Below are positions 60,563 to 64,000 of a DNA stretch of 64,000 nt, piece after piece. This stretch comes from Alphaproteobacteria bacterium (GTDB taxonomy: Bacteria > Pseudomonadota > Alphaproteobacteria > Micropepsales > Micropepsaceae). The notes beneath the pieces were generated by a model that saw nothing but the letters and a program-made list of their open reading frames with translations, searched no databases and was not told the DNA's origin. Each line of letters opens with the position of its first letter. The stretch's first letter is position 1. A program made the position numbers and the translations under genes. The stretch lies in contig JAATGP010000049.1 of assembly GCA_015654635.1 (NCBI GenBank), positions 98,332 through 162,331 of the forward strand, given 5' to 3'.

Positions 60563-60600
60563 TTGCCTTTTTGTTCCCGTGCCATGCTATAGTCGATTCA
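60563..60600 (+). promoter_or_regulatory. Possible radA promoter giving a leaderless transcript
   Basis: TATAGT at 60588-60593 lies six bases before the A of the radA ATG (60600). TTGCCT at 60563-60568 is a possible -35, though 19 bases away. A transcript from this -10 would start at or near the ATG, and no Shine-Dalgarno is present. The -35 is weak. Confidence 0.4.
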
Positions 60601-61964
60601 TGGCCAAATCTTCTGCTTCTTTCGTCTGTCAGTCTTGTGGCGCCGTCCATACCAAATGGTCGGGGCGATGTGATGCTTGCGGGGGGTGGAACACCATCAC
60701 AGAGGAGGCTGCACCCGCGCCCTTGGGCAGCAATGTGCGCCGCCAAAAGGGCCGCGCCTTTGCTCTGGAAGATTTGCAGACCGCGGATGAAGCCCCGCCG
60801 CGGCGCATCACTGGCATCCATGAGTTCGATCGGGTCTGCGGCGGCGGGTTGGTGCCTGGCTCTGCTCTGCTGGTAGGCGGCGATCCCGGCGTCGGCAAAT
60901 CGACCATCATTTTGCAGGCCTTGGCGTCCTATGCGCGCACGGGTGGCAGCGCCGTCTATATCTCCGGCGAAGAGGCGATGGCGCAGGTGCGTATGCGCGC
61001 CGTGCGGATGGAGCTTTCCGACAGCCCCGTGGCGCTCGGCTCGGCCACTTGTGTCGAAGATATTCTGGCGACTCTGGAAAAGGGCAAACCGCCCGGTGTG
61101 GTCGCCATCGATTCCATTCAGACGTTGTGGACCGGCGCATTGGAAGCCGCTCCAGGAACGGTGGCGCAAGTGCGCACGGCCTCCTTCGATCTGGTGCGCT
61201 ATGCCAAATCCTCCGGCGCGGCACTGATCCTGGTGGGGCATGTCACCAAAGACGGTCAGATTGCCGGGCCTAAGGCGGTCGAACATCTGGTCGATGCGGT
61301 GCTCTATTTTGAAGGCGAGCGCGGCCATCAATTCCGCATTCTGCGCGCGGTCAAAAACCGCTTCGGGCCCACCGACGAAATCGGCGTCTTCGAGATGACC
61401 GGCAAGGGCCTGGCAGAAGTCGCCAATCCCTCGGCGTTGTTTCTCGACGACCGCAACAGCGCCTCGCCGGGCACCGCGGTGTTCGCCGGGATCGAGGGCA
61501 CACGGCCTTTGCTGGTGGAGGTGCAGGCGCTGGTGGCGCAGCCCGGCTATGGCACGCCGCGGCGCGCGGTGGTGGGCTGGGATACCGGACGGCTGGCGAT
61601 GATTCTGGCCGTGCTCGATTCGCGCGGCGGTGTCGGGGCCAGCGCCAATGATGTCTATCTCAATGTGGCGGGCGGCCTCAAAGTGGGCGAGCCGGCGGCG
61701 GATCTGGCGGCGGCGGCGGCGCTGATCTCGTCTTTTTCCGGAATCGCTTTGCCGCACAACACGGTCTTCTTCGGGGAGATCAGCCTGACCGGCGATATTC
61801 GCCCCGCACCGCAGCCGGAATTGCGCTTGAAGGAAGCCGCCAAACTCGGCTTTACGACGGCCGTGGTGCCGAAGGATACCAAAACGGAAGTTTCTGGCCT
61901 CGCCTTGCGGCCGGTCAAGGATGTTGGCGATCTGATCTCTGTGTGCGGCGCGGGCGAGAAATGA
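60600..61964 (+). CDS. radA: DNA repair protein RadA
   Basis: A protein of 454 residues. The N-terminal zinc finger is FVCQSCGAVHTKWSGRCDACGGW (four Cys). The Walker A is GGDPGVGKST (near residue 94), the RadA-specific KNRFG is in VKNRFGPTDE, and the C-terminal Lon-like domain has VFFGEISLTGDIRP. It promotes branch migration during recombination repair. It is followed by cvpA and purF, a frequent alphaproteobacterial order. ATG 60600 is chosen as the start of the zinc-finger part. Confidence 0.95.
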   Translation: MAKSSASFVCQSCGAVHTKWSGRCDACGGWNTITEEAAPAPLGSNVRRQKGRAFALEDLQTADEAPPRRITGIHEFDRVCGGGLVPGSALLVGGDPGVGKSTIILQALASYARTGGSAVYISGEEAMAQVRMRAVRMELSDSPVALGSATCVEDILATLEKGKPPGVVAIDSIQTLWTGALEAAPGTVAQVRTASFDLVRYAKSSGAALILVGHVTKDGQIAGPKAVEHLVDAVLYFEGERGHQFRILRAVKNRFGPTDEIGVFEMTGKGLAEVANPSALFLDDRNSASPGTAVFAGIEGTRPLLVEVQALVAQPGYGTPRRAVVGWDTGRLAMILAVLDSRGGVGASANDVYLNVAGGLKVGEPAADLAAAAALISSFSGIALPHNTVFFGEISLTGDIRPAPQPELRLKEAAKLGFTTAVVPKDTKTEVSGLALRPVKDVGDLISVCGAGEK

Positions 61965-62011
61965 CGCTGCGCCGGATTTCACCGAATCACTGCATGGGCT
62001 AAGGTCGCGCC

Positions 62012-62788
62012 ATGAGCTTCCAGTTCCTCGATATCGCCCTGGTTGTGATCGTGCTCGCGTCTGCAGTCTATGCGACCTATCGCGGGCTGGTTTCCGAATC
62101 GCTCGCCATTTTCGGCTGGGTTGCGGCGGCCTATGCGACGCTGTATCTGGGCCCCTATTGCGCCGGCTGGATGCGCACCATGATTGCGCCGCAGTGGCTG
62201 GGCGAAGCGCTGGGCTTCGTCGTCATCTTTCTGGTGGTGCTGCTGCCGCTCCATTTCGCCAGCTCGCGCATCGCGGCCAACGTCAAACGCTCGCAAGTCG
62301 GCACCCTCGATTCGGTGCTGGGGACGGGCTTTGGCATCCTGCGTGGCATCGCGATGGTTGGTATTGCGTACTTGCTCTACACCTCGATGGTGCCGGTGCG
62401 CGAGCAGCCGGGCTGGGTGGTGGGGGCGCGGCTGTGGCCTGTAATGCACGCCTCGGCGGAAATCGTCGCCTCCCTGATCCCCGACCCGAATGTGCAGGTC
62501 GACGGCAAGACGGTGCGCAATCGCGGCAGAAAAGAGGCGGAGCCGACCATACCCGAGCTCCTGGGTGCGCCCCAGGACCAGCCCTTCCGCAAAGCCGAGC
62601 AAAACCCCCAGGACGATCTGCGCCCGGAGCCAGCCAAAAAAGCCGAAATTGAGGCGAATACGGAGCATCAGCAGGCGGTTGCCGCGAAGGCAGCCAAACA
62701 TGTCAAGAAGACCTATGGCGCCAAGGACCGTCACGCGCTAGACAGGCTCATCGAAACCAGCCACAGCGACGCGAGCGACAAGCCATGA
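62012..62788 (+). CDS. cvpA: CvpA family membrane protein
   Basis: A protein of 258 residues. The first ~165 residues have four membrane segments of the CvpA family (FLDIALVVIVLASAVYATYRGLVSESLAIFGWVAAAYATLYLGPY and on). The C-terminal ~90 residues are charged and soluble, with repeated Lys/Glu. CvpA is linked to colicin V production and envelope homeostasis; its exact role is unclear. The stop overlaps the purF ATG (ATGA). Confidence 0.9.
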   Translation: MSFQFLDIALVVIVLASAVYATYRGLVSESLAIFGWVAAAYATLYLGPYCAGWMRTMIAPQWLGEALGFVVIFLVVLLPLHFASSRIAANVKRSQVGTLDSVLGTGFGILRGIAMVGIAYLLYTSMVPVREQPGWVVGARLWPVMHASAEIVASLIPDPNVQVDGKTVRNRGRKEAEPTIPELLGAPQDQPFRKAEQNPQDDLRPEPAKKAEIEANTEHQQAVAAKAAKHVKKTYGAKDRHALDRLIETSHSDASDKP

Positions 62789-64000
62789 CAGGCCTTATGG
62801 GCCCATTTGGACTTGAGGAAGCCGATAGCCTGCACGAAGAGTGCGGCGTGTTCGGCGTTTTTGGTCATCCGGGCGCCGGTGCGCTGACCATTCTGGGGCT
62901 GCACGCGCTGCAGCACCGCGGTCAGGAAGCCGCCGGTGTCGTCAGCTATGATCAAGGCCAATTCATCGCCGAACGCCATCCCGGTTTGGTCGGCGATATC
63001 TTCGGCAAAAATTCGACCCATGCCGCCAATCTGAAAGGCGATTACGCCATCGGGCATAACCGCTATTCCACCGCGGGCGGCTCGGCGGTGCGCAACATCC
63101 AGCCGCTGTTTGCGGACCTCACCGGCGGCGGCATCGCCATCGCCCATAACGGCAATCTCACCAACGCTTATGCGCTGCGCACGGGCCTGGTGCAGGAAGG
63201 CGCGATTTTCCAATCGACCTCCGACACCGAGGTTATCATTCACCTGACCGCGCGCAGCAACAAAGGCCAAGTGGTCGACAAGCTGATCGATGCGCTAAAG
63301 CAGGTGGAGGGCGCCTATTCGCTGGTGGCGATGACCTCCAAGAAGCTGATCGGCGTGCGCGACCCCTGGGGTGTGCGTCCATTGGTGATCGGCATGCTCG
63401 ATGGCGCGCCGATTCTGGCGTCCGAAAGCTGTGCGCTGGACATCATCGGCGCCGAGTTCGTGCGCGATGTCGAGCCCGGCGAAGTTGTCGTCTTCACCAA
63501 AGGCCAGGTGGAAAGCTTCCATCCTTTCGGCAAGCAGAAGCCGCGCTTCTGTGTCTTCGAATACATCTATTTCGCCCGTCCGGATTCGATGATGGAAGGG
63601 CGCAATGTCTATGAGGCGCGCAAGAATATCGGCGAGCAATTGGCCAAAGAAGCCCCTGCCTCCGCCGACCTCGTGGTGCCGGTGCCCGATTCCGGCGTGC
63701 CCGCGGCGCTGGGCTTTTCCCAAGCCTCGGGTATTCCCTTCGAGATGGGTATCATCCGCAACCATTATGTCGGGCGCACCTTCATCGAGCCGACCGACGG
63801 TATTCGCCACCTGGGCGTGCGCCGCAAGCACAATCCCAACCGCGCCATGTTGGCCGGCAAGCGTGTGGTCTTGATCGACGATTCCATTGTGCGCGGCACC
63901 ACCTCCAAGAAGATCGTGCAGATGGTGCGCGATGCGGGCGCCTCGGAAGTCCATTTCCGCGTCGCCAGCCCGCCGACCAAGCATTCCTGTTTCTATGGCG
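62785..64000 (+). CDS. purF: Amidophosphoribosyltransferase (5' part, runs off the window)
   Basis: The first ~405 codons are present. The propeptide (MTGLMGPFGLEEADSLHEE) precedes the catalytic Cys20 in ECGVFGVFG. The glutaminase domain has HALQHRGQEAAGV, GHNRYSTAGGS and AHNGNLTN. The PRPP site VVLIDDSIVRGTTSKKIV is seen near the edge. It makes phosphoribosylamine, the first committed step of purine synthesis. The end lies outside the window. The ATG overlaps the cvpA stop. Confidence 0.95.
   Translation, partial: MTGLMGPFGLEEADSLHEECGVFGVFGHPGAGALTILGLHALQHRGQEAAGVVSYDQGQFIAERHPGLVGDIFGKNSTHAANLKGDYAIGHNRYSTAGGSAVRNIQPLFADLTGGGIAIAHNGNLTNAYALRTGLVQEGAIFQSTSDTEVIIHLTARSNKGQVVDKLIDALKQVEGAYSLVAMTSKKLIGVRDPWGVRPLVIGMLDGAPILASESCALDIIGAEFVRDVEPGEVVVFTKGQVESFHPFGKQKPRFCVFEYIYFARPDSMMEGRNVYEARKNIGEQLAKEAPASADLVVPVPDSGVPAALGFSQASGIPFEMGIIRNHYVGRTFIEPTDGIRHLGVRRKHNPNRAMLAGKRVVLIDDSIVRGTTSKKIVQMVRDAGASEVHFRVASPPTKHSCFYG

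Overview
The window is GC-rich chromosomal DNA of an alphaproteobacterium. The evidence is the radA-cvpA-purF order at the right end, the aerobic-style cob gene set (cobC, cobO, cobD, cobP, cobB, cobQ, cobS, cobT), the large TonB-dependent receptors, and the alr-mlaE-mlaF arrangement. I cannot name the genus. The first ~5.5 kb is visibly AT-richer and has a different gene style, so I read it as the end of an accessory island.

Layout. (1) 1-5.5 kb, island: a restriction-like C-terminal fragment, an AlbA_2/Schlafen-type ATP-binding protein, a HEPN-like protein coupled to a GIY-YIG-like protein, a ParB-like protein on the other strand, and a PD-(D/E)xK-like gene whose 3' end runs into an unrelated tetR gene. 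(2) 5.4-9.1 kb: an SDR-tetR operon with a palindromic operator candidate, then an ABC-F protein. (3) 9.1-22 kb, an aromatic catabolic region: an AraC/XylS regulator divergent from a four-gene anthranilate-dioxygenase-type operon (oxygenase large and small subunits, Rieske ferredoxin, FAD reductase), a stand-alone Lrp/AsnC sensor domain, and then two exported amidohydrolases around a TonB-dependent receptor plus an exported beta-propeller protein. Two 15-bp boxes set 30 bp apart lie in front of both the dioxygenase operon and the first amidohydrolase, suggesting one regulon. (4) 22-35 kb, cobalamin: threonine aldolase, cobC-cobO-cobD, cobP, a B12 riboswitch with a BtuM-like transporter, cobB, a BtuF-like protein, a second B12 riboswitch with btuB, cobQ, cobS and cobT. 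The corrin-ring methyltransferase genes are not here. (5) 35-40.7 kb: a LysR-controlled electrophile/quinone stress set (GST, pirin, two isochorismatase-like hydrolases, another GST, an ABM monooxygenase). (6) 41-49 kb: mixed metabolic and hypothetical genes, with a ~217-bp nested inverted-repeat element at 47.1-47.3 kb. (7) 49-58 kb: dnaB, a GT25 glycosyltransferase and a divergent sulfotransferase-like gene, alr, and MlaE/MlaF lipid-transport components, flanked by two inverted copies of an uncharacterised two-gene module. (8) 58-64 kb: a soluble PAS chemoreceptor, a CPBP protease, a small membrane protein, radA, cvpA and the 5' part of purF.

How the genes work together. The regulator, outer-membrane receptor, exported amidohydrolases and dioxygenase of region 3 form a plausible route from an imported aromatic amide to anthranilate and then catechol; the substrate is inference. 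Region 4 combines B12 uptake (BtuB, BtuM-like, BtuF-like) with the late amidation, adenosylation and nucleotide-loop steps, and two riboswitches make uptake B12-responsive. No tRNA, rRNA, CRISPR array or intact insertion sequence was seen.
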